From Latilactobacillus fuchuensis DSM 14340 = JCM 11249 (GTDB lineage Bacteria; Bacillota; Bacilli; Lactobacillales; Lactobacillaceae), in contig NZ_BAMJ01000005.1 of assembly GCF_000615805.1 (NCBI RefSeq), positions 1-64,000 on the forward strand: a stretch of DNA of 64,000 nucleotides. Direction: 5' to 3'. Each line of letters opens with the position of its first letter. The first letter of the stretch is position 1. The notes below the pieces were generated by a model. It was not told the DNA's origin. It did not search any database and saw only the letters and a program-made list of their open reading frames with translations. A program made the translations under genes and the position numbers. This document shows, in pieces, positions 43,298 through 53,694 of the stretch.

Positions 43298-44644
43298 TTA
43301 CCGACTCGCTAAGGCGCCCATCGGATCCCAAGGTGCAAGGACGGTTGGTTTGTCTTGTTCGTCAGTTTCAACTTTTTGAAGATTTTCTGGTAAGAAACGT
43401 TTGTTGATGACGATTTGGTAAACAAATTCATCAAACCAGCTGTCGCTCATGACGAAATAGCCCTTAGTGCCGACTTTATCGCCCCATGAGTTTTCAACCT
43501 TCCATTTAGTGGGTTGGCCTTCAACGAGGTCGACACCAGTAATGACCATCGCGTGTGTCATCAAGCTTTCGCCATAATCTAAACGTTGGCCTTTACTGAT
43601 TGAAAGGTCCATGTCGAGCATTTCTGCTTGTTGATAGATTTCAGTGTCCATAATCCCTAATTTACGATCAGAAGATTGACCAACATCACTACCGAACCAA
43701 ACGGATTCGCCAGCTTGGAGTTGTTTGATGGCGAGTTGTTTGAACGTGTCGATGTCGAGGTTTAAATGACGGACTTCACGACCACCAACGACGTTACCGA
43801 GCATTTCGACGGTGTAAAGGTGGTTGTAAGGTTTATCATCAGTTGGTGAATTGATGATTGAAACGTAATCTGCTAATTGCCAACCGACGTATTTTTCGTA
43901 GAACGTTTGCGGTGTCAGGTTGCGATCGATATGGTAGTTCTTATCATCGTCGCGGTATTCGAAATCAAATTCAGTTGGGACCGCGCCCAATGCATAAGTT
44001 AACATCCGGTAAACTTCTGTTAACATGGCATCTTTCTTAACTTGAATATCAGTAGCACTGACACCATCAGCGACGAGTTGACGAAGGGCAACGGCGTCTT
44101 TACGGAGCTTCAAATTCAAGACACTATTGAGTTCGCTCGATTTCTCACTGTTATAAGTTTCGGGCATGACTGACTTAGGCACGATGCCGTATTTTTCAAT
44201 CAAGGCGCATAACATATCCCATTGGCCGCCATCTTGTTGGGGCGTGGTCATTAAGAAATCAACTTTACGATCACCGATTGGGAGATCAGCCGTTTTTAAG
44301 ACGTTTTCGTAGAAATAATTCGACTTTTCGAATTTATCCCAGAAGTTAGTGTAGTTTTGTGACAATTCGAAATCTTTAATCTTGAATTCGGCTTGCAAGC
44401 TGTGACGCATCGTATTTAAGGCGGCAAACATCCAGCAACGGCCAGATTGTTTTTGGTTAGCGACGGCGCCAGTTGTTAGATCGATTGAGAAAACGGGATC
44501 CATTGCTGCTTTGGAATCTGTATTTTGACTGCTTGCTAGAAAGCCGTTGTTTGTGATGCTGTTTTTAATCGTGTTTGATTGTGGTACGGCTTTGAAGTCA
44601 GCTTTGAATTGTTTGATATTTTCAGGTGTAATTGATTGAACCAT
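43298..44644 (-). CDS. pepC: Aminopeptidase C (C1B bleomycin-hydrolase family), copy 1
   Basis: 448 residues, cytoplasmic cysteine aminopeptidase that forms hexamers with the active site inside the barrel. Catalytic triad: Cys70 (QKQSGRCWMFAALN), His in LMTHAMVITGV (about 365) and Asn in WKVENSWGDKVG (about 387). The C-terminal tail (LAPWDPMGALASR) enters the active site in homologues. AAAGGAGG before the ATG. Second of two tandem paralogues, 15 bases after the other. Confidence 0.95.
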   Translation of the reverse strand: MVQSITPENIKQFKADFKAVPQSNTIKNSITNNGFLASSQNTDSKAAMDPVFSIDLTTGAVANQKQSGRCWMFAALNTMRHSLQAEFKIKDFELSQNYTNFWDKFEKSNYFYENVLKTADLPIGDRKVDFLMTTPQQDGGQWDMLCALIEKYGIVPKSVMPETYNSEKSSELNSVLNLKLRKDAVALRQLVADGVSATDIQVKKDAMLTEVYRMLTYALGAVPTEFDFEYRDDDKNYHIDRNLTPQTFYEKYVGWQLADYVSIINSPTDDKPYNHLYTVEMLGNVVGGREVRHLNLDIDTFKQLAIKQLQAGESVWFGSDVGQSSDRKLGIMDTEIYQQAEMLDMDLSISKGQRLDYGESLMTHAMVITGVDLVEGQPTKWKVENSWGDKVGTKGYFVMSDSWFDEFVYQIVINKRFLPENLQKVETDEQDKPTVLAPWDPMGALASR

Positions 44645-44659
44645 TGTTGAATTCCTCCT

Positions 44660-45982
44660 TTATTGTAAAGCATCCCATGGTGCTAGTGCGACTGGGTTTT
44701 GATTTAATAAGGCCTGTTCTTCAGTCGTTAATGACGCTTTCTTAACAACGACTTCGTAAACGTAATCGTCAAACCAAGCATCGCTCATTGAGAAGTAACC
44801 CTTGGTGCCGACTTTATCACTCCAAGTGTTTTCGACTTTCCATTTAGTGGGTTGGCCTTCGACGAGGTTAACGCCGGTTAACGTCATAGCGTGTGACACG
44901 ACACCTTGGCGATAGTCTAAACGTTGGTCTTTAGGCATCGTCAAATCGATATCGAAGAGACTTGAATAGTCATAGAGGTTGCGGTCTAACCAGCCCTTAG
45001 GACGGTCCAAATCGGCGAGGACGTCGTTACCGAACCAAATGGTTTCTTTGTTTTGGAGGGCCTCAATCGCGAGTTCTTTCAAGCGGTTAGGGGCAAGGTT
45101 TAATAGGCGCATTGGGTGGCCTTCGACAACGGTGTTTTGGGATTCGAGGCTATAGAGTTGTTGGTATTGTTTGCTACTTTGGGGACTGCTGACGACGGTA
45201 ATATAATCGTCGAAATTGCGGTCGAAGTATTTTTGATAGAAGGTCATTGGGGTTAAAGCTTGGTCGAGATGGTAGCTTTTATCGTCGTCGCGGTATTCGA
45301 AATCAAATGTTTCGACGGGTGTTCCGAAGGCGTAGACGGATAACCGGTAAACTTCGCTTAAAAAGGCCGTGCGCGTTTGCGCAATTGTGGCCGCGTCAGC
45401 ACCGTCAGCGACGAGTTGGCGCAATTGAATGGCGTCTGTCCGTAATTTCAAGTTCAACGTGCTGTTAAATTCAGTGGTTAATTCGCTGTTATACGTTTCG
45501 GGCATGGCGGTCTTAGGCACTAGACCGTATTTTTGAATCAAGGCAACGGCGTTATCCCATTGGCCGCCATCGAAATCGGGGCCGGTTAAGGTGAACGCGA
45601 CTTCGCGATCCGTTAATGGTTTCGTTGCAGTTGCTAGAATCTTTTCATAGAATAGATTGGCTTTTTCAATCCGATCCCAGAATGATAGATAATTTTGAGA
45701 GAGTTCGAAGTTTTTAACGTTATATTTTTGTTCGAAATCGTGACGTAGTGTATTAAGGGTGGCGAATAACCAACAACGGCCACTCTTTTTTTGGAACGTG
45801 ACATCACCGGTTGGCAAGTCGATTGAGTAGGTTGGATCAAGTGTGACGGCGGCTTCTGGTCGTTGGCTGACGGCGTTAATGCCGTTAGTCATGACGGCGT
45901 TGCGCAACGTGTTTGATTGCGCCACGTTCTTGAGGTCCGCTTGCATCTTGATTAAATTTTGATGTGTAATTTCTTGGGTCAT
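44660..45982 (-). CDS. pepC: Aminopeptidase C (C1B bleomycin-hydrolase family), copy 2
   Basis: 440 residues, paralogue of the downstream gene with the same triad: Cys (QKKSGRCWLFATLN, about residue 70), His (VSHAMTLTGV) and Asn (KVENTWSDKVG). The tail differs, ending at ALAPWDALQ without the extra residues. Lactobacilli often carry several C1B peptidases (aminopeptidase PepC and endopeptidases PepE/PepG) that differ mainly in the tail, so this copy may have endopeptidase character. First gene of the pair, AAGGAG upstream. Confidence 0.93.
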   Translation of the reverse strand: MTQEITHQNLIKMQADLKNVAQSNTLRNAVMTNGINAVSQRPEAAVTLDPTYSIDLPTGDVTFQKKSGRCWLFATLNTLRHDFEQKYNVKNFELSQNYLSFWDRIEKANLFYEKILATATKPLTDREVAFTLTGPDFDGGQWDNAVALIQKYGLVPKTAMPETYNSELTTEFNSTLNLKLRTDAIQLRQLVADGADAATIAQTRTAFLSEVYRLSVYAFGTPVETFDFEYRDDDKSYHLDQALTPMTFYQKYFDRNFDDYITVVSSPQSSKQYQQLYSLESQNTVVEGHPMRLLNLAPNRLKELAIEALQNKETIWFGNDVLADLDRPKGWLDRNLYDYSSLFDIDLTMPKDQRLDYRQGVVSHAMTLTGVNLVEGQPTKWKVENTWSDKVGTKGYFSMSDAWFDDYVYEVVVKKASLTTEEQALLNQNPVALAPWDALQ

Positions 45983-46058
45983 CTAATCACTCCTTAATGT
46001 AATATAGCTCAATTCTAGTTGATTTGAATTGAGAAGTAAACTAAAGCTCAAAATAAAA

Positions 46059-46099
46059 TAAAAAGTGTGACCAAAACGAGTTGTTTTGGCCACACTTTA
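46059..46099 (-). terminator. Terminator of rpiA
   Basis: AAAGTGTGACCAAAAC (46062-46077) / GTTTTGGCCACACTTT (46083-46098), one mismatch, T-rich on the minus strand. Confidence 0.85.
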
Positions 46100-46103
46100 T
46101 TGA

Positions 46104-46787
46104 TTAACGGGCAGTTAAAATTTCAACGCCCTCAGGGGAGCCAACGACAACTTGATTAACAGTGTCTAAGAACAAACCATGTTCCACGACGCCAACTTGT
46201 TCACTTAACCAAGTGGCTAATAAGTGGGGATGGTTGATTTGACCGAGATGTAAATCAATCACGTAGTTCTGTGAATCGGTTAAGACGCGTTGACCGGCCT
46301 CGGTTGTCCGGAATTCAGGGTTTAACCCTTCTTTCAGTAACCGGTCGAAAACTTGCTGACTACCAAACGGAATCACTTCGACGGGTAATGGAAATTGGCC
46401 GATGGTGTCGACGACTTTTTCGCGATCAACAATCCAGATGTTGCGGGTTGAAGTCGTTGCGACTAATTTTTCGAATAAATGAGCTGCACCGCCGCCTTTA
46501 ATCCCTTGGAAGTTAGCGTCAACTTCGTCAGCACCATCAATTGTTAAATCGATGTGATCGACGTCGTTGAGTGCCATCACTGGAATGCCGAGCGATTTAG
46601 CTTGGTCCGCGGTTCTGATCGACGTACAGACACAAGTTAAATGGAGGTTCTCGGCTTTAACACGTTTAGCGAGGGCTTCCACCATGAAGGTCACGGTTGA
46701 ACCCGTGCCTAAACCTAAAATCATGTTGTCTTCAACAAAGTCAACGGAGCGTTCCGCTGCCATTTTTTTCATTGCATTTTTATCCAT
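46104..46787 (-). CDS. rpiA: Ribose-5-phosphate isomerase A
   Basis: 227 residues. Interconverts ribose-5-phosphate and ribulose-5-phosphate in the pentose phosphate pathway. Motifs: [18 protein letters not shown] (about 22-39), [28 protein letters not shown] (about 81-108, catalytic Asp and Glu). ATG 46787 with AGAGGTG upstream; TTG 46790 is adjacent. Monocistronic, its own terminator. Confidence 0.95.
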   Translation of the reverse strand: MDKNAMKKMAAERSVDFVEDNMILGLGTGSTVTFMVEALAKRVKAENLHLTCVCTSIRTADQAKSLGIPVMALNDVDHIDLTIDGADEVDANFQGIKGGGAAHLFEKLVATTSTRNIWIVDREKVVDTIGQFPLPVEVIPFGSQQVFDRLLKEGLNPEFRTTEAGQRVLTDSQNYVIDLHLGQINHPHLLATWLSEQVGVVEHGLFLDTVNQVVVGSPEGVEILTAR

Positions 46788-46980
46788 CAAAACACCTCTT
46801 CTATTAGCGTTAACTCCATTATACGCAACTCTATCTGAAAAAGCGCTTTAATTTCGGCTTTTTAAGGTAAAAGTTTTATTAAATCGGTCTTAGGGATTAT
46901 TCACAAGGACTGGCGTTTCATGGTATGATTAATAGGTATAGACAGGACCGTCAAAGGACTAAAAATTAGGAGTTTATTAA

Positions 46981-47519
46981 ATGAAAAAACGTGGTTTTGA
47001 AATTGTGACGAAATACGCAGAAGCAGATTTAACATTGCCAGTTCGATCAACGGCAAATTCGGCGGGCTATGACTTTGCTTGTTCGGAAGATTTTGTTTTA
47101 CCATCCATTTGGCATTATAATTTTGTCCGTTTATTCCGGATGATTCGGAACGGTAAACCATTGGTCGATGATGATTTTGAACGGGCTTCAAAAACGTTGA
47201 AACCTTTCTTAGTACCAACGGGAATCAAGGCTACATGCAAGATGATGAATATTTGATGATTGCCAATCGCTCAAGTAATCCGTTGAAAAAGGGCTTGATC
47301 CTACCGAACGGTGTCGGGATAATTGATGCCGATTATTACGGGAATGACGCCAATGAAGGTGAAATCTTCATTCAATTGGTCAACTGCAGTCCTCGCGATG
47401 TGATTATTCGTAAAGGGGAACGCATTGGGCAAGGCATCTTTATGCCTTATCTGACGGCAGACGATGAAAAAGCAGTGACGACGAAACGAACTGGCGGTTT
47501 TGGGTCATCAGGGCGTTAA
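46981..47519 (+). pseudogene. dut: dUTP diphosphatase, one-base frameshift
   Basis: Hydrolyses dUTP to dUMP, keeping uracil out of DNA. The first part has RSTANSAGYDFACSED (motif 1) and LVPTGIKA. The second has LMIANRSSNPLKKGLILPNGVGIIDADYYGN (motifs 2-3), IRKGERIGQGIFMPY (motif 4) and the C-terminal RTGGFGSSG (motif 5). The break lies at about 47231 (AAGGCTACATG); one extra base gives KAYMQDDEYLMIANRSS and 179 residues. TAGGAG precedes the ATG. dut is usually needed for healthy growth, so an assembly error is a strong alternative. A -10 TATGAT with TTCACA upstream lies near 46900-46930. Confidence 0.9.
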
Positions 47520-47573
47520 CACAGTCTAAAATCAAATTGCGCACTATGTTAAAATGAAGGTGGGGTGAACTAA

Positions 47574-48938
47574 ATGGCAAAAATTAAAACGCAGTTTGTT
47601 TGTCAAAATTGTGGTTATAGTTCGCCTCGATTTTTGGGGCGTTGTCCCAATTGCGGCGCGTGGAATCAAATGGTCGAAGAACGTGAACAACCAGCGGCCA
47701 GCGTTAAAACTAATTTTTCGATGTCCGGTCGAGCAACCGAACCAGAACAAATCAGTAGCGTTAATATTCAAAAAGAACCACGGATTAAAACGGAATTAAA
47801 CGAATTAAACCGGGTTTTGGGTGGCGGTGTCGTGCCGGGTTCCTTAATCTTAATCGGTGGCGATCCAGGGATTGGTAAATCAACATTATTACTGCAAGTC
47901 TCGGGTCAACTCGAGAAAAAAGGTAAAATCCTCTATGTTTCGGGTGAAGAAAGTGCGTCCCAAATTAAGATGCGCGCTAACCGATTAGGCGTCAATGGCG
48001 AGCAATTGTATCTCTATCCGGAAACTGATATGGGGAGCATTCGCCAACAAATCGAAACGATGCGTCCCGAATACGTGGTGATTGATTCGATTCAAACGAT
48101 GAGTGAACCCGATATTACGGCTGCGGTTGGGAGTGTTTCGCAAGTGCGCCAAGTGACGGCGGAATTGATGCGGATTGCTAAGACCAACCAAATTACGATT
48201 TTTATCGTCGGGCATGTCACTAAGGAAGGCGCAATTGCTGGGCCCAAGATTCTGGAACATATGGTGGATACCGTTTTGTATTTTGAAGGGGACACACACC
48301 ACACTTACCGGATGTTACGTTCGGTCAAAAACCGTTTCGGGTCAACCAATGAAATTGGTATTTTCGAAATGCGGGAATCTGGTTTACAAGAAGTTGCCAA
48401 TCCATCGGAAATCTTTTTGGAAGAACGACTAGCCGGTGCGACTGGATCAGCCGTCGTCGTTTCGATGGAAGGCACGCGACCGATTCTGGTTGAATTACAA
48501 TCGCTAATCACACCAACGCTGTTTGGTAACGCTAAACGAACGTCTTCAGGTTTGGATCATAATCGGGTGTCGTTGATCATGGCGGTTCTAGAGAAACGGG
48601 CCAACTTGATGTTACAGAATCAGGATGCTTATTTGAAAGCAACCGGCGGCGTTAAACTGGATGAACCAGCAATTGATCTCGCAATGGCGGTTTCGATTGC
48701 CTCGAGTTATCGTGATAAAGAAATTCCAGCAACGGATTGTTTCGTGGGTGAAATTGGTTTGACGGGTGAAATTCGGCGTGTTAATCGGATTGAACAACGG
48801 GTCAGTGAAGCTGCGAAACTCGGTTTTAAACGGATTTATTTACCAAAAAATAATCTACAAGGTTGGAATCCACCAACTGATATTCAGGTGGTCGGCGTGA
48901 CAACCATTGCGGAAACATTAAAGAAAGTCTTTAACTAA
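47574..48938 (+). CDS. radA: DNA repair protein RadA
   Basis: 454 residues. A RecA-like helicase that processes branched recombination intermediates and supports repair and natural transformation. C4 zinc finger [21 protein letters not shown] (about 10-30), Walker [11 protein letters not shown] (about 97-106), RadA-specific KNRFG (about 255-259), and a Lon-like C-terminal domain ([36 protein letters not shown]). GGTGGGG upstream of ATG. Followed by yacL 30 bases on, as in many Firmicutes. Confidence 0.97.
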   Translation: MAKIKTQFVCQNCGYSSPRFLGRCPNCGAWNQMVEEREQPAASVKTNFSMSGRATEPEQISSVNIQKEPRIKTELNELNRVLGGGVVPGSLILIGGDPGIGKSTLLLQVSGQLEKKGKILYVSGEESASQIKMRANRLGVNGEQLYLYPETDMGSIRQQIETMRPEYVVIDSIQTMSEPDITAAVGSVSQVRQVTAELMRIAKTNQITIFIVGHVTKEGAIAGPKILEHMVDTVLYFEGDTHHTYRMLRSVKNRFGSTNEIGIFEMRESGLQEVANPSEIFLEERLAGATGSAVVVSMEGTRPILVELQSLITPTLFGNAKRTSSGLDHNRVSLIMAVLEKRANLMLQNQDAYLKATGGVKLDEPAIDLAMAVSIASSYRDKEIPATDCFVGEIGLTGEIRRVNRIEQRVSEAAKLGFKRIYLPKNNLQGWNPPTDIQVVGVTTIAETLKKVFN

Positions 48939-48968
48939 GGAACAATTTAGTCGAGAGGGGGGTTAACG

Positions 48969-50081
48969 ATGAACAAAAAAACACTTACGAAAAAACAAGT
49001 ATTAGGAATTGTCGCCGTTGTTTTAGGCGCGGCGTTAGGCATTACGATTTTCCCGATTTTATGGGTAATCGTTAGACTGAGCCATGTCGTCTATTTAAAT
49101 AACGGGGTGACCAATGCAATATTAGGGGCTATTATTTTTTATTTATTATTCTTAGCATTGGCCCAACCCATTTTAGGCGCTATTCGGCGGGTAGAAAAGG
49201 CGGTCATTAAACAATCACCAAGCTTTATTCTGTTTGGGAGTTTGTTTTCCTTAGTCGGTTTATTGTTGGCCAACGTGATTTCGATTCCGTTATACCGGAT
49301 GCCAATTTTTGCATTGAATACCGTGGTCCCAATTCTATTGATGATTGCGCTCGGTTATTTTGGGTTTCGAATCGGAACCACGCGTTTAGATGAATGGCGT
49401 CGGTTAATGCAACCCAAAAAACGGAATACGGATATTTTGGAACGCAAAATTGATGATAATTTTCGAAAATATAAGATTTTAGACACGAGTGTGATTATCG
49501 ATGGCCGGATTAAAGAAATTGCTAAAACCGGTTTTATCGAAGGGACATTAATGGTCCCGAACTTCGTCTTACACGAATTACAGCTGATTTCAGATTCTGC
49601 GGATAACCTGAAACGGGCGCGTGGTCGGCGGGGCTTAGATATTCTAAATGAAATTCAAAAAGATGAAATGATAGCCGTTGAAATGTACGATGGCGATTTT
49701 GAAGATTTGACCGAAGTCGATAGTAAGTTGGTGAAACTCGCCAAGCTATTAGACGGGATTGTCGTGACGAACGACTATAATCTAAACAAAGTTTGCGAAT
49801 TTCAAAACGTGCCGGTGTTGAACATTAATCAATTGGCTAACACGTTGAAACCGGCTGTTTTACCGGGTGAAGCGATGCGCGTCACCGTTGTTAAGACGGG
49901 GACCGAACGCCAACAAGGTGTGGCTTACTTGGATGATGGCACGATGATTGTCGTTGAAGATGGTCAACACTATGTCAATAAACCGTTAGACGTCATCGTG
50001 ACGAGTGCGTTACAAACGGCGGCGGGACGAATGATTTTTGCTAAACCGGCGCATCAACAAAAAGGGATTAAAGAAAAATAG
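48969..50081 (+). CDS. PIN/TRAM domain membrane protein YacL
   Basis: 370 residues. Four N-terminal membrane helices (about 10-130), a PIN nuclease-like domain (about 160-275; acidic motif ILDTSVIIDGRI and DGIVVTNDYNLNKV) and a C-terminal TRAM RNA-binding domain (about 290-350). A conserved Firmicutes protein next to radA and cysS; the acidic residues suggest a membrane-bound RNase, but its role is unproven. GAGAGGGGGG upstream. A promoter for the T-box RNA follows the stop. Confidence 0.9.
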   Translation: MNKKTLTKKQVLGIVAVVLGAALGITIFPILWVIVRLSHVVYLNNGVTNAILGAIIFYLLFLALAQPILGAIRRVEKAVIKQSPSFILFGSLFSLVGLLLANVISIPLYRMPIFALNTVVPILLMIALGYFGFRIGTTRLDEWRRLMQPKKRNTDILERKIDDNFRKYKILDTSVIIDGRIKEIAKTGFIEGTLMVPNFVLHELQLISDSADNLKRARGRRGLDILNEIQKDEMIAVEMYDGDFEDLTEVDSKLVKLAKLLDGIVVTNDYNLNKVCEFQNVPVLNINQLANTLKPAVLPGEAMRVTVVKTGTERQQGVAYLDDGTMIVVEDGQHYVNKPLDVIVTSALQTAAGRMIFAKPAHQQKGIKEK

Positions 50082-50094
50082 TTCAGCAGATAGC

Positions 50095-50123
50095 TTTACA
50101 GATTCATGAATAATCGGTATTAT
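50095..50123 (+). promoter_or_regulatory. Promoter of the cysS operon
   Basis: TTTACA (50095-50100), 17-bp spacer, TATTAT (50118-50123), directly upstream of the T-box leader. Confidence 0.65.
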
Positions 50124-50129
50124 TGAGTC

Positions 50130-50362
50130 AATCTATTGTACGTAAAATTAATGACGAGAAGAAGTAAATTTAGCCGAATTCCAAGAGAGCTTCTGGATGC
50201 TGTGAAGAAGTAATGAGGCGAATTGAAATGCATCTCAGAAATGCCAAGATGAAGACAGTAGTTTTGGTCGGGACACCGTTATCTGGTTGAGGCATTTTTG
50301 CAAAGAAAAGTGGAACCACGCTCAAGCGGCGTCTTTTGTTAATTAACAAAGGGCGCTTTTTA
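50130..50362 (+). ncRNA. T-box riboswitch (tRNA-Cys responsive)
   Basis: The T-box sequence AAGTGGAACCACG (50308-50320) lies just before a terminator (GCG..CTTTTGTT / AACAAAGGGCGC and TTTTT, about 50329-50360). A structured stem I region with AGAGAGCTTCTGG lies upstream. A TGC Cys codon in GAAATGCATC (about 50228-50237) is the likely specifier. Uncharged tRNA-Cys would pair with TGGA and favour the antiterminator, switching on cysS. The specifier position is inferred from context. Confidence 0.88.
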
Positions 50363-50389
50363 TTTGGATTAAGGGAAAGGAAGATTGCT

Positions 50390-51796
50390 ATGTTAACTGT
50401 TTATAATACATTGACGCGCCAAAAAGAAGTTTTTAAACCGATTGAAGCGAATCAGGTCAGCATGTACGTTTGTGGACCAACGGTGTATAACTATATTCAC
50501 ATTGGTAATGCGCGCAGTGCGATTGCGTTTGATACGATTCGGCGTTATCTCGAATACCGCGGCTACCAAGTCAATTACGTGTCGAATTTTACCGATGTTG
50601 ACGATAAGATGATTAAAGCGGCTGATCGTGATGGCGTGACGGTGCCAGAATTAGCTGAACGTTACATTAATGCGTTTAAAGCCGACACCAAGGCACTCAA
50701 TATTGAACCGGCGACGACTAATCCGCGGGCGACTGAAAATATTCCCGAGATTATTGCCTTTATCGAAGGGTTAATTGCTAAAGGTTATGCTTACGCAGTT
50801 GACGGGGATGTTTATTACCGGGCGCGCAAGTTTGCTCACTATGGTCAATTGGCGGGTCAAGATTTAGATCAACTCGAACAAGGCGCCAGTGAACACACGG
50901 CGACTGAAGAAACGTTACGCAAAGAAGATCCGATTGATTTTGCGTTGTGGAAAGCTGAAACGGGCACGGCCATTGCTTGGGAATCACCATGGGGCAAAGG
51001 TCGGCCGGGTTGGCATATCGAATGTTCCGTGATGTCGACGAAGTATCTCGGTCAAACCATCGATATTCACGGTGGTGGTCAGGATCTGGAATTTCCACAC
51101 CATGAAAATGAAATTGCGCAAAGTGAAGCCCAAACCGGTCAGAAGTTTGTCAATTATTGGTTACACAATGGTTTTGTGACGGTTGGCGATGATGATCAGA
51201 AGATGAGTAAATCACTCGGTAATTTCGTAACGGTCCATGATTTAATTCAAGAGGTTGATCCACAAGCGCTGCGTTTCTTGATGAGTAGTACCCAATATCG
51301 CCGCCCGATTCGCTACAGTCAAACGTTATTAGCGGAAGCCCAAATTAATCTCGATCGGTTAAAGACGACGCTCAATAATCTTGATTTCCGTCAAAAAACC
51401 GCGCAAGCTGGTTCAGATGAAACGATTGTGCAACAAGCGGCCGCGTTAGAAGACGCCTTTGTGACGGCGATGGATGATGATTTTAACGTCCAAAACGGGT
51501 TGACCGTGTTGTATGATTTAGCGAAATTGAGTAATCAATATTTAGAAAATGAAGTTGTTCAAACGGCTACGTTGACCGATTTAACACAACGCTTAGAACG
51601 GTTATTATTGATTTTTGGCGTAGCGTTTAAGGCCGACCAATTATTGGACGCCGAAATCGAACAATTGATTACCGAACGACAAGCAGCGCGGGCGGCTAAG
51701 GATTTTGCCAAGAGTGATGCGATTCGGGATCAACTAAAGGCGCAAGGGATTATGTTAGAAGATACGCCACAAGGAATGAGATGGAGACGCGCATGA
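50390..51796 (+). CDS. cysS: Cysteinyl-tRNA synthetase
   Basis: 468 residues, class I synthetase charging tRNA-Cys. [17 protein letters not shown] (zinc Cys plus the HIGH motif, about 28-44), ECS and [15 protein letters not shown] (zinc ligands, about 205-240), KMSKSLGN (about 270-277) and the DALR anticodon domain near the C-terminus. ATG 50390 with AAAGGAAG upstream; in-frame codons before it belong to the T-box terminator. ATGA overlap with mrnC. Confidence 0.97.
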   Translation: MLTVYNTLTRQKEVFKPIEANQVSMYVCGPTVYNYIHIGNARSAIAFDTIRRYLEYRGYQVNYVSNFTDVDDKMIKAADRDGVTVPELAERYINAFKADTKALNIEPATTNPRATENIPEIIAFIEGLIAKGYAYAVDGDVYYRARKFAHYGQLAGQDLDQLEQGASEHTATEETLRKEDPIDFALWKAETGTAIAWESPWGKGRPGWHIECSVMSTKYLGQTIDIHGGGQDLEFPHHENEIAQSEAQTGQKFVNYWLHNGFVTVGDDDQKMSKSLGNFVTVHDLIQEVDPQALRFLMSSTQYRRPIRYSQTLLAEAQINLDRLKTTLNNLDFRQKTAQAGSDETIVQQAAALEDAFVTAMDDDFNVQNGLTVLYDLAKLSNQYLENEVVQTATLTDLTQRLERLLLIFGVAFKADQLLDAEIEQLITERQAARAAKDFAKSDAIRDQLKAQGIMLEDTPQGMRWRRA

Positions 51797-52197
51797 AAGA
51801 TGCTTTACAATTAAACGGGATTGCGTTAGCTTACATGGGTGATTCAGCCTATGAAGTTTACGTCCGTGCCCATTTATTAGAACAAGGGTTAACCAAACCA
51901 ACCCGCCTGCAACAAGTCGCGACGCATTACGTGTCTGCCAAGGCGCAAGCCGCACTGATTGGTTTAATGATGGACGATCATTTCTTAACGGAAGATGAAG
52001 TCAATATTTTTAAACGCGGGCGCAACGCTAAGAGTTATACGAAGGCAAAAAATACCAGTGTCACCACGTACCGGACCTCAACCGGCTTTGAAGCCGTTTT
52101 TGGTTATCTCTATTTAACAGGACAACAAGCACGCGTCGCAGAATTAGCACAATGGTGCATTCAACAAGTCGACGACGGGAGGACGCATGAAAACTAA
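51793..52197 (+). CDS. mrnC: Mini-ribonuclease III MrnC
   Basis: 134 residues, RNase III catalytic domain without a dsRNA-binding domain; matures 23S rRNA ends in B. subtilis. [22 protein letters not shown] (about 6-27) carries the catalytic Asp. [37 protein letters not shown] is the second conserved block. ATG 51793 overlaps the cysS stop (ATGA) with GGAGA upstream. Overlaps rlmB by 11 bases. Confidence 0.93.
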   Translation: MKDALQLNGIALAYMGDSAYEVYVRAHLLEQGLTKPTRLQQVATHYVSAKAQAALIGLMMDDHFLTEDEVNIFKRGRNAKSYTKAKNTSVTTYRTSTGFEAVFGYLYLTGQQARVAELAQWCIQQVDDGRTHEN

Positions 52198-53089
52198 TAA
52201 ACCGTACCCTAAAAAACGCGACAATGACTTTAATAGTCAACGTAGTCAGAAGAATAATGGTGGGAAGCCTAAACGCCGGCCAATGCCGGAAAAGCGGGCA
52301 CCAAAACCAGTTGAAACTGAAAATACAGAAGAACAAACGGATTTCGTCATCGGCAAACACGCTTCAATCGAAACGTTAAAAGCACCGGATGCGGCCACTA
52401 AGGTCAACAAGATTTTCTTACAAGACGGCTTAAAAGCTGATTTTGTACACGATGTTTTGAAACTCGCCAAAGAAAAACGGTTAGTCATTCAAAATGTGCC
52501 GAAGAACAAATTGGACTTATTGAGCGATCGCCAAAATCATCAGGGGATAATTCTTGCAATCGCACCGTTTGAATATGCCACGATTGACGATATTTTTGCC
52601 AAAGCAGCGGCGAAAGACGAACCGCCTTTTATCCTAATCCTAGATAATTTAGAAGATCCGCATAACTTAGGTTCAATTATGCGAACAGCCGATGCAGTAG
52701 GTGTGCACGGGATTATTATTCCGAAACACCGAGCAGTTGGTTTAACGTCAACGGTCGCTAAGACCTCAACGGGCGCGATCGAACACGTACCAGTGGCACG
52801 GGTCACGAATTTAACGCAAGAAATTAAAAAATTAAAAGAACGTGGTTTGTGGATTTTCGGCACCGATATGGCGGGTGCTGATTACCGTCAATGGGATGCG
52901 ACCGGTCCAATCGGATTAATCATCGGTAATGAAGGTAAAGGGTTATCACCAATCATCAAAAAAGAAGTCGATCAAACGTTGACGATTCCGATGGTCGGTC
53001 ACGTTCAAAGTTTAAACGCGAGTGTGGCTGCGGGTGTTTTGATGTATCAAGCTTACAACAGTCGTCAACCCTTGGCCCCTAAAGTATGA
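52187..53089 (+). CDS. rlmB: 23S rRNA (guanosine-2'-O-)-methyltransferase RlmB (SpoU family)
   Basis: 300 residues. A basic N-terminal extension (about 1-45), an L30e-like RNA-binding domain (about 50-125: [17 protein letters not shown]) and a SPOUT knot (about 145-300). Motifs are [41 protein letters not shown] and [22 protein letters not shown]. Methylates a guanosine in the peptidyl-transferase region of 23S rRNA. GGGAGG precedes the ATG inside mrnC. Confidence 0.94.
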   Translation: MKTNKPYPKKRDNDFNSQRSQKNNGGKPKRRPMPEKRAPKPVETENTEEQTDFVIGKHASIETLKAPDAATKVNKIFLQDGLKADFVHDVLKLAKEKRLVIQNVPKNKLDLLSDRQNHQGIILAIAPFEYATIDDIFAKAAAKDEPPFILILDNLEDPHNLGSIMRTADAVGVHGIIIPKHRAVGLTSTVAKTSTGAIEHVPVARVTNLTQEIKKLKERGLWIFGTDMAGADYRQWDATGPIGLIIGNEGKGLSPIIKKEVDQTLTIPMVGHVQSLNASVAAGVLMYQAYNSRQPLAPKV

Positions 53090-53619
53090 AACGCCAAATT
53101 CTAATTGCGGATGGCTATAACATCATCGGCAATTGGCCGGAACTCAATAAACTGAAACAGAGTGATCGGTTTGCCGATGCACGCGATAGTTTATTGCACA
53201 CGCTAGCGGAATACCGCAAATATCGTGAGATTGAGATTATTTTGGTGTTTGATGCGATGTACGTACCAGGCATTAAACAAAGTTATGAACAATATAATTT
53301 GGAGGTTGTCTTCACACAAGAGGAACAAACGGCGGATAGTTATATTGAAATCTTAGCGGCGAAACTGATGTCGCCGATTACCCAAGTGACCGTGGTATCG
53401 AGTGATCAAGCCGAACAGTGGACCATCTTTTCGCGTGGGGCGCTACGGGTATCATCACCTGATTTCAAACGCGAGATTGAACGGGCTAAGACTGAGATTA
53501 ATCATGATGCCAAACATTATCATGATCGTGAGATGCAGATTAATCGGCCGTGGTCGGAACAACAATTATCGGTCCTAGCGAAGATGCGTGATCAGTTGAG
53601 TGCCAAAAAGCCTGATTAA
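53086..53619 (+). CDS. NYN domain ribonuclease YacP/Rae1
   Basis: 177 residues, NYN (PIN-like) domain. Acidic motifs LIADGYNIIGNWPEL (about 5-19), EIILVFDAMYVPG and EEQTADSYIEILAAKL, then VVSSDQAEQ. B. subtilis Rae1 (YacP) cleaves mRNA in the ribosome A site; this is its positional and sequence counterpart. ATG overlaps the rlmB stop by four bases. Last gene of the cysS operon before sigH. Confidence 0.9.
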   Translation: MKRQILIADGYNIIGNWPELNKLKQSDRFADARDSLLHTLAEYRKYREIEIILVFDAMYVPGIKQSYEQYNLEVVFTQEEQTADSYIEILAAKLMSPITQVTVVSSDQAEQWTIFSRGALRVSSPDFKREIERAKTEINHDAKHYHDREMQINRPWSEQQLSVLAKMRDQLSAKKPD

Positions 53620-53694
53620 ACAGGCGTTCGCTTACTAAAGTAGCGGGTGCTTGTTAGAATGAAGATGTGGTTGTTGCGCAAAGGGGTGTTTCCA

